The notes under the pieces are model-generated. The model was not told the origin of the DNA. It saw only the letters and a list, made by a program, of their open reading frames with translations, and did no database searches. Below are positions 29,495-39,988 of a stretch of DNA of 64,000 bases, one piece after another. Location of the stretch: NCBI GenBank assembly GCA_905221605.1, contig CAJNDS010002546.1, forward strand, positions 202,001-266,000, given 5' to 3'. Within the stretch, counting starts at the first letter, position 1, and each line of letters opens with the position of its first letter. The position numbers and the translations under genes were made by a program. Source of the stretch: Symbiodinium natans. Its lineage: Eukaryota > Sar > Dinophyceae > Suessiales > Symbiodiniaceae.

Positions 29495-29925
29495 ACTCAC
29501 ATACCCTAAGCCCTAAACCCTAAACCCTAAACCCCAAACCCTAAACTCAAACCCCAAACCCTAAACCCTAAACCCTAAACCCTAAGCCCTAAACCCTAAA
29601 CCCTAAGCCCTAAGCCCTAAACCCCAACCCACACTGAGTCTGGGCATCGGCCGTGAGTTCCCGGCAGTCGCATAGATGCGAGGGCTCCCAGCCTTCCATC
29701 CATCCATCCGTCTGGGGCTTCTAGGGTTTAGGGTTTAGGGTTTAGGGTTTAGGGTTTAGGGTTTAGGGCTTAGCGCTTAGGGTTGAGGGAACCCTAAGCT
29801 GCAGTGCATAAACTCGGACCCGAACCCTGGCCTTTTACGTCCCTTCATGTTGGGGCTTCCCTAAACCCTAAACCCTAAACCCTAAACCCTAAACCCTAAA
29901 CCCTAAACCTTATTTCTGGAGCCAG

Positions 29926-30011
29926 CCGCCCCCTTTCACCTTCTTAGTGTTGGGGACAGCGCGCGGCATTGTGCTCGACCCGAAACCCCAAGACCAAGGT
30001 GTCTTGGTCAG
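29926..30011 (+). CDS. Exon, unknown protein
   Basis: After CTGGAGCCAG reads PPPFTFLVLGTARGIVLDPK and PQDQ; possible donors GTGTCTTG (29999) or GTTTAGGG (30012). Isolated. Confidence 0.4.
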
Positions 30012-30433
30012 GTTTAGGGTTTAGGGTTTAGGGTTTAGGGTTTAGGGTTTAGGGTTTAGGGTTTAGGGTTTAGGGTTTAGGGTTTAGGGTTTAGGTTTCG
30101 GGTTTCGGGATGCGGGGGGCTGTTGTCTGAGGTCTGAGGGCTGGCTGGGGGAATTTTCGTATGTGAACAAAGTCTCTCAGCTGTAGTCCCTTAGGGTTTA
30201 GGCCTGGTTGAGGTTTTAAGGTAGCGATATGGCTCGAACTTAGACTAGGAAGCGCAAATAAGGTAGGGTGATGTTGCCGCTACGCTTTCGTTTTTTGTTT
30301 CCCTGCTCCAAGATTCATGACCCTAAACCCTAAACCCTGCACCCTAAACCCTAAACCCTCAACCCTAAACCCTAAACCCTAAGCCCTAAGCCCTAAGCCC
30401 TAAGCCGTAAACCCTAAACCCTAAACCCTAAAG

Positions 30434-32470
30434 TTCAGTAAACACGTGGCCGCTTGCCAGGCGGCACGTCAGTGGCGGCAACAAGGAGCGATGAGCGGAT
30501 GCCGGAAAGCCCTAAACCCTAAACCCTAAACCCGAAACCCGAAACCCTAAACCCTAAACCCTACGTCCCTGAGGCCAGGGTTTAGGGTGCAGGGTTTAAA
30601 CCCTAAACCCTAAACCCCTACACCCCTACACCCCTAAACCCCTAAACCCTTAACCAGCCCTTAACCCCTCAGCCCTACGCCTTAAAGCTTGGGTGCTGAT
30701 GTGCAGGTCATTCAAGGAGCCAAGGGCTTAGCTGTGAGCGGTTTTTTAAACTCGTGCCGTGCAGCTTAAAGTGGGCATACTGTAGGTTCCCTTTTAGGCC
30801 CTTTACGTGATCCTCCGCCTTATCTCTTGGAAGTCTTATATATCCCGACATGGAAGCTTATATGTAAGGCTAGGAGTTGTCCTCTTCTGAAGCTGTCCCT
30901 GACTATGATTCTTTAGATGATCATATTTTGATGCTAGCATATATAAATACATAAATAAATGAATATATATATATATATGATTATTCTTATCATTGCTAAA
31001 ATGTTATTATTGTTCTTGTTGCAAAGTTGCTTGAACCTCCATCCCCGAACCCAGAATCCCATGCTTGGCATGCAGGAGCTGATTTGCTCTCGTCTAGCCA
31101 GGCGGCGCGACACGAATGGTACTTTTACGGCCGAAACCCTTAGGGTTGAGGTTTAGGGTTAGGGTTTAGGGTTTAGGGTTCTATATTACTATATTACTAT
31201 ATTACTATATTACTATATTACTATATTAATATATATATATACATATTACTATATTACTATATTTCTATATTACATTATTAGTATATTACTATACTACTAT
31301 ATTACTATATTATTACATGACTATATTACTATATTACTATATTACTATATTACTATATTACTATATCACTATATTACTATATTACTATATTACTATATTA
31401 CTATATTATTATATTACTATATTACTATATACTATATTATATATTACTATCTTACTATATTACTATATTATTATCTTACATATTATTATATTATTATATT
31501 ACTATATTACTATATTACTATATTACTATATTACTATATTACTATATTACTATATTATTATATTATTATATTATTATATAACTATATTACTATATTACTA
31601 ATTTATATATTACTGTATTACTATATTACTATATCTATAAATTACTATATTTCTATATTCGTATATTACTATAATACTATATTACTATATTGGGGATTCT
31701 GGGGTCTATTCGCGCATCTGAGTAGGGTTTAGTGTTGGGTCTCGGAGATAGGGTTTAGGGTTTAGGGTTTAGGGTTTAGGGTTTAGGGTTTAGGGTTTAT
31801 TAGTACAGGCTGCTGTAATTCTTGTTATCATCTGCAATAACATCGTTGTCGATGATATGCTGAAATGGCTATATAATGCACATTGACAAACTTCAGTATA
31901 GAATGACATGCTGCGATCTTCAACGAACAGGTGCAGTCTACTATAGTATACAACGAAATACCATAGTCTACAATGATATGCTACAATATAGAAGTATATA
32001 TTCTCGCCTTATACCAGCCCGAGACCTAAGAAATAGCATGCTAGAAGCCTGCGTCACAATTAGGTCCCGAGAAGTATAGGGTAATGTACAAGATTTACTA
32101 CGATCGTCAGTGACGCCCGAATCTGAAACACACATCCAATCTTATGCAGTTTTATGCAGTTTTTTGCAGTGATATACCATGATTGATACACTGATATTTC
32201 AGTTTAGGGTAGCATAAAGGGCCCACACTTTCGCCCTCAACCCTAAGCCCTAAGCCCTAAACCCTAAACCCTAAACCCTAAACCCTAAACCCTAAACCCT
32301 ATACCCTAAACCCTAAACCCTAAACCCTAAACCCTAAACCCTAAACCCTAAACCCTAAACCCTAAACCCAGGCCCAGATACTTTCGAGTGCACTGGCCCA
32401 TCCTGGTAGGCGGCTCTAGAGCCGGCCAGCGCTCAGATGGCTGAATCTTGCTCAAGGCCAGGATTTTGTT
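30434..32470 (+). CDS. Five-exon internal gene part with a 1.25-kb AT-rich intron
   Basis: Exons 30434-30508 (FSKHVAACQAARQWRQQGAM, then SGCRK; GC donor), 30707-30733 (VIQGAKGLA, donor GTGAGC), 31076-31118 (ELICSRLARRRDTN), 32372-32405 (PDTFECTGPS) and 32430-32470 (AQMAESCSRPGFC, donor GTTTAGG) keep one frame. The first three are the best. The intron 31119-32371 holds the TATTAC microsatellite. The 24-base intron between the last two exons is suspiciously short. Both ends open; family unknown. Confidence 0.45.
31183..31694. repeat. TATTAC microsatellite
   Basis: About 510 bases of TATTACTA-type units (period 7, ACTATATT) with drift. The long ILLYYYIT frame across it is a repeat artefact. Confidence 0.97.
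31695..32230. other. AT-rich unique intron sequence
   Basis: A TTTAGGG tract (31750-31800), then low-GC sequence with loosely repeated GATATGCTA and ATACAACGAAATA motifs. No open frame above chance. Confidence 0.5.
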
Positions 32471-33266
32471 GTTTAGGGTTTAGGGTTTAGGGCTTAGGGC
32501 TTAGGGCTTAGGGTTTAGGCTTTAGGGTTTAGGGTTTAGGGGTTTAGTGGTTCGGGGGTTTACATAGGGGTGTAGGGGCTTGGGTCTTCGGCTTCAGGGT
32601 TTTGTGGGCTAGGCGTTGTCTTTTTTTTTACACGGAGTTGGAGATTTCGGGTTTGGGGGTTTTAAGGGTATTTGGGGTCTGGGGGGATTTGGAGGTGTTT
32701 AGGGGGTCCAGGGAGGTTTAGAGTTCCGAGATGTTGTAGACTTTAGGGACTTGGTTTTAGGGTTTAGGGTTCAGGGCGTAGGGCGAAGGTGTGGCTCAGG
32801 GGTTCGGGTTTCGGGTTCAGGGTTTATGGTTCGGGTGGTGGTTCAGGGTTTAGGGTTTAGGGTTGAGGGGAGGCTTGATGCAATGAGCTGGGGAATGGGA
32901 TTTGGGGCGGGTGGATTTCGGACTCTTTGGGGTTTTGCGACTCGGAGCTGGGAGGGCTGCTACTGGGAGGTTCATTTTTAGGGTTTAGGGTTTCGGGTTT
33001 AGGGTTTAGAGTGCTTAGAAGTCTAAGTGGGGTTACATGTACCCGAATTTGGGTTCTAGCCAACTCTATGGTTGCCCTACTGCTTATACCCCAGTTTTTT
33101 AAGTACCCATGAAGCAACCAGCAGCTAGCGCCCCGAGTAGTCCATTTTTGACATTGAGGGTTGAAGAAACATAATGAGTTTTGCTATTGAAAGTGAAGGG
33201 CTCGAGCGCTGTGCCTGGGTGAAGAAGGATCAGTCAGTAGCCTAGGTAGAAGCGCGTGCGCGTGGC
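32471..33266. other. Decayed repeats upstream of the mucin-like gene
   Basis: TTTAGGG/GTTCGGG-type decayed units to about 33010, making spurious frames on both strands. 33011-33266 is unique sequence and should contain the promoter or trans-splice acceptor of the 33267 gene; GCCTAG at 33240-33245 is a possible acceptor. Confidence 0.4.
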
Positions 33267-34367
33267 ATGAAGCACGTGCTTGGCACGCTGGGGCTTTGCG
33301 CTTTCTTGCTTGTTGCGCATGGTCTCGCCTCGGACATGTGTCCCGATGGGCAAGATGAAGCTGCTCATTTGCAGGTTAAGGGGAATCTCTCCGCACAGCT
33401 GGAGACAAAGAGTCCAGCTCAGAAGTGGCGTCGGTTCCGTTGGCGCAAAAGACGCTACGGTCATTACAGCAAGTACGGTTATTACGGGCCCAAAACGACG
33501 ACTTCAACAACTACTCCAACAATGACACCGACGGCAAGCAGCACGGAGGCAACTACAACCACCCTTTCCGCAACGACGAGCAGCACGGAGGCGACGACGA
33601 CCACGGCAGCAAGCACAAGCAGCACGGAGGCAACTACAACCACCCTTTCCGCAACGACGGGCAGCACGGAGGCGACGACGACCACGGCAGCAAGTACAAG
33701 CAGCACGGAGGCAACGACGACCACGGCAGCAAGTACAAGCAGCACGGAGGCAACTACAACCACCCTTTCCGCAACGACGAGCAGCACGGAGGCGACGACG
33801 ACCACGGCAGCAGGTACAAGCAGCACGGAGGCAACGACGACCGCGGCAGCAAGTACAAGCAGCACGGAGGCAACGACGACCGCGGCAGCAAGTACAAGCA
33901 GCACGGAGGCAACTACAACAACCCTTTCCACAACGACGAGCAGCACGGAGGCGACGACGACCACGGCAGCAAGTACAAGCAGCACGGAGGCAACGACGAT
34001 GTCAACAACTGCGAGTACCACTACCGCAGTCTTGGTGCCTCGCTGGATCATGGGCCCAAATCCGAACCCTCCAGGAGCACCGAATTGCCCTGGATGCACC
34101 CAGGTTTGTATCGACAACGGCTACACGCAGTGCGGGCCAGATGAGATGGCGCAGATCAACACCAGGACTGCCGTTGTTGCTTTGGTGGAAAGTGTGTTCA
34201 ACCTCACCTGCTCGGCAACCAATGCAGGGAGAAGCTATGCAGGGTCACCATTTTTCGATTTCAGGGCTAACAACTGCATCTACTACACTGGAGGATCGCC
34301 AGGGAACATTGACTGCTCGCGCAATAGTTTCCCAACAGTCCATTCAGTAATCTGTTGGTGCAAGTAA
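33267..34367 (+). CDS. Secreted mucin-like protein with a Cys-rich C-terminal domain
   Basis: A complete 366-codon single-exon frame from ATG 33267 to TAA 34365-34367. Residues 1-21 are a clear signal peptide (MKHVLGTLGLCAFLLVAHGL). A basic patch (KWRRFRWRKRR, about residues 53-63) precedes a Tyr/Gly stretch. Residues about 91-250 are 12 imperfect 13-14-residue units of the type SSTEATTTTAAST or SSTEATTTTLSATT, likely heavily O-glycosylated. The last 110 residues contain nine cysteines (from CPGCTQVC to CWCK) and one NLT site, a disulphide-bonded domain I cannot name. It is probably exported to the surface or matrix. Free of telomere-like repeat and far longer than its neighbours' exons. Confidence 0.85.
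   Translation: MKHVLGTLGLCAFLLVAHGLASDMCPDGQDEAAHLQVKGNLSAQLETKSPAQKWRRFRWRKRRYGHYSKYGYYGPKTTTSTTTPTMTPTASSTEATTTTLSATTSSTEATTTTAASTSSTEATTTTLSATTGSTEATTTTAASTSSTEATTTTAASTSSTEATTTTLSATTSSTEATTTTAAGTSSTEATTTAAASTSSTEATTTAAASTSSTEATTTTLSTTTSSTEATTTTAASTSSTEATTMSTTASTTTAVLVPRWIMGPNPNPPGAPNCPGCTQVCIDNGYTQCGPDEMAQINTRTAVVALVESVFNLTCSATNAGRSYAGSPFFDFRANNCIYYTGGSPGNIDCSRNSFPTVHSVICWCK
33530..33995. repeat. Coding minisatellite, 39-42-base units
   Basis: Twelve units starting AGCAGCACGGAGGCAACTAC or AGCACGGAGGCGACGACGAC. Copies 4-5 and 8-9 are nearly identical, so the array is young and probably length-variable. It opens long artefact frames in the other + frame (GGN-DDHGSK) and on - (VVVASVLLV). 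Confidence 0.9.
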
Positions 34368-35960
34368 GCTGAAAACTGGCTGACCGTCCATTGCAGTCCT
34401 GTGTTCAAGCTGACAGACTGCTCATCTTCAGGCGCGAAGGAGAATTCGTCGGCACTGAGATCTAGAATATTTGAAGTCTTGATTGGTCGAAACCTGTCCA
34501 AACAAGCCTTGCGCAGAGAGATGCCACTAAACGGTGTGTTGGGTGTTGCGGGGTGCCAATAGAGGGTTTTTGGATCTTGGGGCAGGGCTGCGTGTTGAGG
34601 AATTCCGGAACACACCCAGAAGTTAATATTGGGATCTGAAAAGGCGCCGTTTAGCCCTCTATGTGGCCCTCAAGCCAACATCAATCCGAAAGTGAAACCC
34701 AAGAGATAGAAACCCAAAGTGCCACAGTAGGTGAAAGCATCAGCACTGTAAAGTACCAATGCGTCGCAGACACATGCAACAGCGTTTAATCAGCAAATCC
34801 GGTTTCATGTCGTAAAGCTTGAATCTTCCAGGGGTTGATATCGATCGGTCTCATGCGCTCGCAGATGTGGTTGGTTGTATCAGTTGTTATCTGAATCTGG
34901 TTTATCAACCCTAAATTTAAATCCCAAAGCCCCAAACCTTAAACCCTAAAGCCCCAAAGCCCTAAACCCTAAAACCCTCCCGAGCCGAAGAGCCAAGGAA
35001 GCCTTAAGTATTAGGGTTTAAGGGTTAAGGGTTTAAGGCCCTAAGGGTTTAAGGGTTCAAAGGTTTAAGGGTTTAAGGGTTTAAGGGTTGAAGGGTTGAA
35101 GGGTTTAAGGGTTTAGGGGTTTAGGGGTATTTGGGTAGTTCTTTAAACTAGGATCCCGCTTTTTTCAGGCTTCCTTGAAGGGATCCATAAGGTTTCTATA
35201 AGGGTACTCGAAGGGTAGCTCTCTAAATCAGGGCCCCTTTTTAGGTCCCAAAACTAGTGCGGCGCCCTTATGACGGGGTCCCCTCTTCATCACCTTAACA
35301 CCACAAAGGGTACCCTTTCTATTCCTGGGTTACTCCTGGGTCTAGATAGGATTTCGAAGGCCTTTTGCAGCTGAACCAACTTGAGGGAAGAGCTTGGTGC
35401 GAAACAAGACCCTAAACCCTGAAACCCTAAACCCCAAATCCTAAACCCCTAACCCTAAACCTCTAACCGTAACCCTAAACCCCTAACCCTAAACCCCTAA
35501 CCCTAAACCCTCAACCCTTGTCAGTCGTAGGGTATTTTCGACGAACTCCTGGCATGAGATCTGAGGGTGGTTATGTGGGCCCGTAATATGGTCTGTTACC
35601 TCCTGTAAAAGGCTCTGAAGTATGGGTATATGAGAGGTCAAAAAGGGGTTCCATGTTCAGGGTCCACATTAGGAGACCATGTAACTGCCCTAAACCTGTA
35701 ACCCTCAACCCTAAAACCTAAACCCCTAAACCCCAAAGCCTCAACCTTTAACCCTTTTATGAGATGCCCTAACCCTGAACCCCTAAGGCGTAAATCCTAA
35801 ACCCTAAACCCTACAAGTCCTGAGCCCTACACCCTAAACCCTCTAAACCCTAAACCCTAACCCCTACACCCTAAGCCCTAGCCCCTAAACCCTAAAACCT
35901 AAGCCCTAAGCCCTAAGCCCTAAACCCTAAACCCTAAACCCTAAACCCTAAACCCCGGAG
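34368..35960. other. 3' flank, then F4/F9-type elements and tracts
   Basis: 34368-34905 is unique, likely 3' UTR and intergenic. 34990-35140 is an array of TTTAAGGG units; 35145-35335 holds F4- and F3-like blocks (CTAAATCAGGGCCCC, GGGTTACTCCTGGGTCTAG); 35556-35693 an F9-type element; 35390-35520 and 35700-35955 CCCTAAA/CCCCTAA tracts. Confidence 0.5.
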
Positions 35961-36057
35961 GTTGACGGATCTGGCTGTGGAAGCCTTGGAGGGAGCCCTG
36001 CCGCAGCAGAAGGGCGCCATCCCGAGATCTCCCGGAAGCTTTCTGCCGCTTGGCTAG
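35961..36057 (+). CDS. 3'-terminal exon, 31 codons
   Basis: After CCCCGGAG reads LTDLAVEALEGALPQQKGAI, then PRSPGSFLPLG, TAG 36055-36057. A helix followed by a Pro/Gly tail. Upstream exons not found. Confidence 0.45.
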
Positions 36058-36290
36058 GGTTTAGGGTTTAGGGTTTAGGGTTTAGGGTGTAGGGTTTAGG
36101 GCTTAGGGCTTAGGGCTTAGGGCTTAGGTTTTAGGGTTTAGGGGCTAGGGTTTAGGGTGTAGGGTTTAGGGTTTAGGGTTTAGGGTTTAGGGTTTAGGGT
36201 TTAGGGATTAGGGATTAGAGCGTTTAGGGTTTTTAGGGTTTAGGGGTTCGGGCAAAACCTAAGCGAAGAAACATGGTGAGCCTCTTCGAG

Positions 36291-36370
36291 CCTTAACGGA
36301 GCTGAAGCTTGAACCAATGACGAGCCCGAAAACTTGTACAGCCCTACTCTTTTCAACTCTCCACCCCTAA
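36291..36370 (+). CDS. 3'-terminal exon, 25 codons
   Basis: After CTCTTCGAG reads LTELKLEPMTSPKTCTALLF, then STLHP, TAA 36368-36370. Confidence 0.35.
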
Positions 36371-36747
36371 AAGGGGTGGGGGCTCAGGGTTTAGGGTTAA
36401 GGGTTTGCGTTTCAAAGCACTATCGCGACTCTGTAAAACTACTAAGCAAAAGGAAAGACGGGCCTTGAAACATACAGCCCTAAAGCCCGACGACTTTAAC
36501 ACTCTGAGTAAAGCTTGTTTACCCCTAAACTGTGCTTAGGTAGGGCTGTAGGGCTACGAGTTTAAGGGTCTAAGAGTCTAAGGGTCTAAGGGAGGGTTTA
36601 CGGTTTAGGGTTTAGGGTTTAGGGTTTAGGGTTTGGGATTAGTGTTAGTGTTGAGAAAAGAGAGATCCCAACGCCTCAGCCCCAAGCCCTTCAAGCCCCC
36701 TATGTCCTCAATTAAGCCTCTTCTTCAAGCACCAACAACGCCGTAAC

Positions 36748-36868
36748 CCTAAACACCCTAAACCCCCTAAACCCCCTAAACCCCCTAAACCCCCTAAACC
36801 CCCTAAACCCCCTAAACCCCCTAAACCCCCTAGACCCCCTAGACCCCCTAAACCCCCTAAACCCCCCA
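36748..36868. repeat. CCCCCTAAA array
   Basis: About 13 units of a 9-base variant; a second array lies at 38312-38415. Confidence 0.95.
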
Positions 36869-36876
36869 AACCCATC

Positions 36877-36980
36877 TGGTCACTTCGCTAAACTAGGGCC
36901 CCTTCTGGGGACCCTGACTATAAGGCGGCCCCTCTTCTTCGGGATGCCCCAAAAGGGACCATAACTTAGAGAACCGACCA
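36877..36980. mobile_element. TIR element, family F4
   Basis: The left end TGGTCACTTCGCTAAACTAG and the complement of the right end TGGTCGGTTCTCTAAGTTAT match at most positions; next to the ends stand AGGGCCCCTT and its complement AAGGGACC. Another full copy is at 61594-61706. Confidence 0.7.
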
Positions 36981-37062
36981 TCTGGAGATGGAGGCTCTGG
37001 TCTTCACCCTAAACCCTAACCCGAAACCCTAAACCCTAAACCCTAAACCCTAAACCCTGGAG

Positions 37063-37204
37063 GCTCTGGTCTTCATACCTCCTGGCGGTGGGATATGTGC
37101 TGATAAGGGCCATTCTGCTTGCGGGGTCCCTGCTGACTTACCTGTGCTGCTGTAGATGCTGCAGGCACGAGGGGATTAAGCCCTATAAGCCCTTTAAACC
37201 GTAA
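37063..37204 (+). CDS. C-terminal transmembrane exon with a Cys-rich tail
   Basis: After CCTGGAG the frame reads LWSSYLLAVGYVLIRAILLA, then GSLLTYLCCCRCCRHEGIKP, YKPFKP and TAA 37202-37204. One membrane helix followed by a CCCRCC cluster is typical of a palmitoylated membrane anchor. GTAAGT overlaps the stop, so the exon might instead splice on. The 17 bases at its start (GGAGGCTCTGGTCTTCA) are duplicated before the upstream tract. Confidence 0.5.
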
Positions 37205-37621
37205 GTAAAAACCTTATGAAAACTCTGTAATTGAGGCTTACAGTGCCCTAGGAAGCCCTCTAAGCCCGAAGAGTCGTGCATTAAGGGGTTTGGGGGCTTT
37301 TGGGGTTTGGAGTTTGCAGCTCAATCTTCTCAATTCAAGACCCTCCTAAGCGCCAGAAACCGATAGGCCCTCAACGCTAGACCCTAAACCTGAAACCCTA
37401 AACCCTAAACCCTAAACCTGAAACCCTAAACCCTAAACCCTAAACCCTAAACCCTAAACCCTAGACCCTAGACCCTAGACCCTAGAGTTTGGGGTTTTTG
37501 TGACTTCAAGATGACCACGCAGAGTCTCTGGCTGATCATCTAGAGAGACCTTCCCTCCCCGGTTGAAGGTTTAGGGCTTTTAGGGTTTAGGGTTTAGGGG
37601 TTAGGGTTTAGGGTTTAGGGT

Positions 37622-37760
37622 TTGGGCTTTACGAAAATAGGGGTACCTTATTGGGGTAAGGGGATCCTACTATTTGGGGGTCTATATTGGGGGTCCCTTG
37701 TTATCGTAAACCCCCCAATTAGGGTTCCTTCTATAGCCCTTAACTAGTAACCTCATTTAC
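37622..37760. mobile_element. Dispersed element, family F5, inverted copy
   Basis: The complement of the 12897-13020 element (GGATCCTACTATTTGGGGGT, then CTATATTGGGGG and CGTAAACCCCCC). Confidence 0.5.
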
Positions 37761-37953
37761 CGCCTAGAGAAGTCAAGCACTCGAGTCCTCACTTTTCTGA
37801 TTCCCAATAGTTTCTGCTCCGGGTGATACGTAACCCTAAACCCTAAACCCTAAATCTTAAACCATAAGCCCTAAGCCCTAAACCCTAAACCCTATACCCT
37901 AAACCCTAAACCCTAAATCCTAAACCCTAAACCCTAAACCCTAGCGTCTCGAG

Positions 37954-38023
37954 CATGGCACCCGCTGGCTGGGGTCGGCGTCGGCAGGTCTATGGACCCT
38001 TTTCGGGCTCTATGATTGTCTTG
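37954..38023 (+). CDS. First-exon candidate ending at an F6 element
   Basis: After GTCTCGAG, ATG 37955 opens MAPAGWGRRRQVYGPFSGSM, then IVL, ending where GTAGCC of the F6 element would be the donor. Confidence 0.35.
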
Positions 38024-38131
38024 GTAGCCTAGTGGTACCCTTTTCACTTTTTTTGGGTTCAAGGTTCCCTTAGAAAGCAACCAACCCCAAAAACGGTGCC
38101 CTTATTATAATATGGTTACTGGGCTACCTAG
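38020..38131. mobile_element. TIR element, family F6, with 10-base flanking duplication
   Basis: Runs from CTTGGTAGCC to TTACTGGGCTACCTAG. CTATGATTGT stands directly on both sides (38010-38019 and 38132-38141), a likely target-site duplication. Confidence 0.75.
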
Positions 38132-39862
38132 CTATGATTGTGTATTCCCCTAGGCCTTTCAATTTGGTTGTAAATGCCCTAACACAACCCTTTAACAAAG
38201 CCATGAAACCCTCAACCCTAAACCCTAATCCCTATTCCCTAAACCCTGCACCCTAGACCCTAAACCCTAAACCCTAAACCCTAACCCTAAACCCTAAACC
38301 CTAACCCTAAACCCTAAACCCCCTAAACCCCCTAAACCCCCTAAACCCCCTAAACCCCCTAAACCCCCTAAACCCCCTAAACCCCCTAAACCCCCTAAAC
38401 CCCCTAAACCCCCTAAACCCTAAACCCTAAACAGCACACGGGAGGCGGCCTCCGCCCAGCCGGGTGGCCGAGCCGGATGCGAGCAAGCAGCCGAGGCGGC
38501 CGACCTGGCTCCCGCCCAGCCGATGTCTCGGCTTTTTTGGGGGGAGTTTAGGGTTTGGGGTTTGGGGTTTAGGGCTTAGGGCTTAGGGTTTAGGGTTCAG
38601 GGTTCAGGGTTGAGGGTTGAGGGTTGAGGCTTTGGGGTGAAAGGTTTAAGGTTTGAGGACTGGGGTTTCGGGTTTGAGGGTTGGGGTCTAGGGTTTAAAG
38701 TGTAAAGGTCGGAGTTAGGGTTTAAGGTTTGGGGTTTAGGGTTTGGGGTTGGGGGGGTTCGGGATTTTTCGGACTATCAGGGGTGGGATTCTTCGTTTTT
38801 TCGGACTTTTGGGGTGCGCTTTCGGTTCAGGGCTTTATGACGTCTGGGGTTTGGGGATCCCTTTTGGAGGCTTGAGGGTTGAGGATTTAGGTTTAGGGTT
38901 GAGGGTTTAGGGCTTAGGGCTTAGGGCTAGGGCGCCTCGGCTTGATGTAAGACGGATTGCGGAGAAGTGTGGGAAGCCTTCACCTGGTCTCTGGGGGTGT
39001 TTCTGTGGAAGAGGGCGTCGATCTTCATGACCTTAAAACCCTGACAATGGGATTAGGGTTTAGGTTTAGGGTTCGGGGTCTAGGGTTCTCAGCGGCACTG
39101 CCTGTGGAGGGAGAAGTGTTTGGGGTGGAGGAAGGCGGGGGGGTGGGGGGGGGGAATCCTCACCATCATGGGTAGGTTCCTTTGTCGGGGTTGGGGTTTA
39201 GGGTTTACTTAGTGAGGTCGGTTTTGGGGATTTTTCTAGTAGGGTTTCTAGAGGATACTATGTAGACTTACGAAGTCAACAACAAGCTTCTAAGTACAGG
39301 AGCCTAAAGCATTCTCCAATTCTGCCCTTCAAACCCTCACGCACATTCTCGCATAAACTACACACGAGGCAGGCCCTTGGGATGTTTTGCATTGTCATTG
39401 GGTTTAGGAGGGTCATGTCTAGGAATCCTTTTCAGAGGGTTTAGGACCATCCTAGCACAAAATACCCATTTCAAGTCAACCTTCAACCCCCCCCCCCCCC
39501 CCCCCCCCGTTGGTGGGTTTGGGGTGCCAGGGTTGTGTTTCCATCACACAGAAACTCCAGGCCCAAAAAGGTCCCTAGCCCTAAACCCTAAACCCGAAAC
39601 CCTAAACCCTAAACCCTAAACCCTTGAAGCTCTCAACGCCCTTAACCCCGAGCGCCCATAGCCCTTAGAGCCCTAACCCTTGGAGCCCTCAGCCGCCTTA
39701 ATGAGAGCCCTTAGAGCCCTTACAGCCCTTACAGCCCTTAGCCCCTAAACCCTAAACCCTAAACCCTAAGCCCTAAACCCTCAACCCTCAACCCTAAACC
39801 CTAAACCCTAAACTCTAAACCCTACACCCTTTCCACCCTTTAACAGCTCAAGCGTAGCAACT
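38132..39862. other. Mostly gene-less: arrays, GC-rich island, decayed repeats, C run
   Basis: CCCCCTAAA array (38312-38415). GC-rich island 38435-38540 is open in three frames (for example HGRRPPPSRVAEPDASKQPR) with an internal GAGGCGGCC-CGCCCAGCCG duplication. Decayed G-rich units to 39215; a weak exon at 39093-39124 (ALPVEGEVFG); a 22-base C run (39487-39508); AGCCCTTAC units (39640-39740). Confidence 0.45.
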
Positions 39863-39988
39863 ATGGCGGTGCTTGCGCCGATCCGACGTTTTTGGCGAGA
39901 GACTAGGAATAAGCCTCGAGGCTCCAAGAAACACGAAATCATAAATCAAAGCGATCACAACGAAGTTAGGGAAACGCCAATCGATTAG
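39863..39988 (+). CDS. Small ORF, 41 codons, basic
   Basis: ATG 39863 opens MAVLAPIRRFWRETRNKPRG, then SKKHEIINQSDHNEVRETPI and D, TAG 39986-39988. CAGCTCAAG lies 11 bases upstream, matching the last bases (GCTCAAG) of the dinoflagellate spliced leader as I recall it. The opposite strand has a 65-codon frame over the same bases, so the strand is not certain. Confidence 0.4.
   Translation: MAVLAPIRRFWRETRNKPRGSKKHEIINQSDHNEVRETPID

Noticed and set aside
31317-31601. 94-codon ORF of Ile/Leu/Tyr/Thr
   Set aside because: Translation of the TATTAC microsatellite.
32751-33117. ORFs on both strands over decayed repeats
   Set aside because: Composition (GFRVQG, LNPKPETLNPKP) is that of translated telomere-like units.
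33130-33165. Spliced-leader remnant upstream of the mucin-like gene (GTAGTCCATTTTTGACATTG)
   Set aside because: Resembles the leader only loosely, with several mismatches and gaps; not convincing.
33425-34144. Long ORFs in other frames over the mucin-like gene (239 codons on +, 211 on -)
   Set aside because: Shadows of the minisatellite; no signal peptide or end domain.
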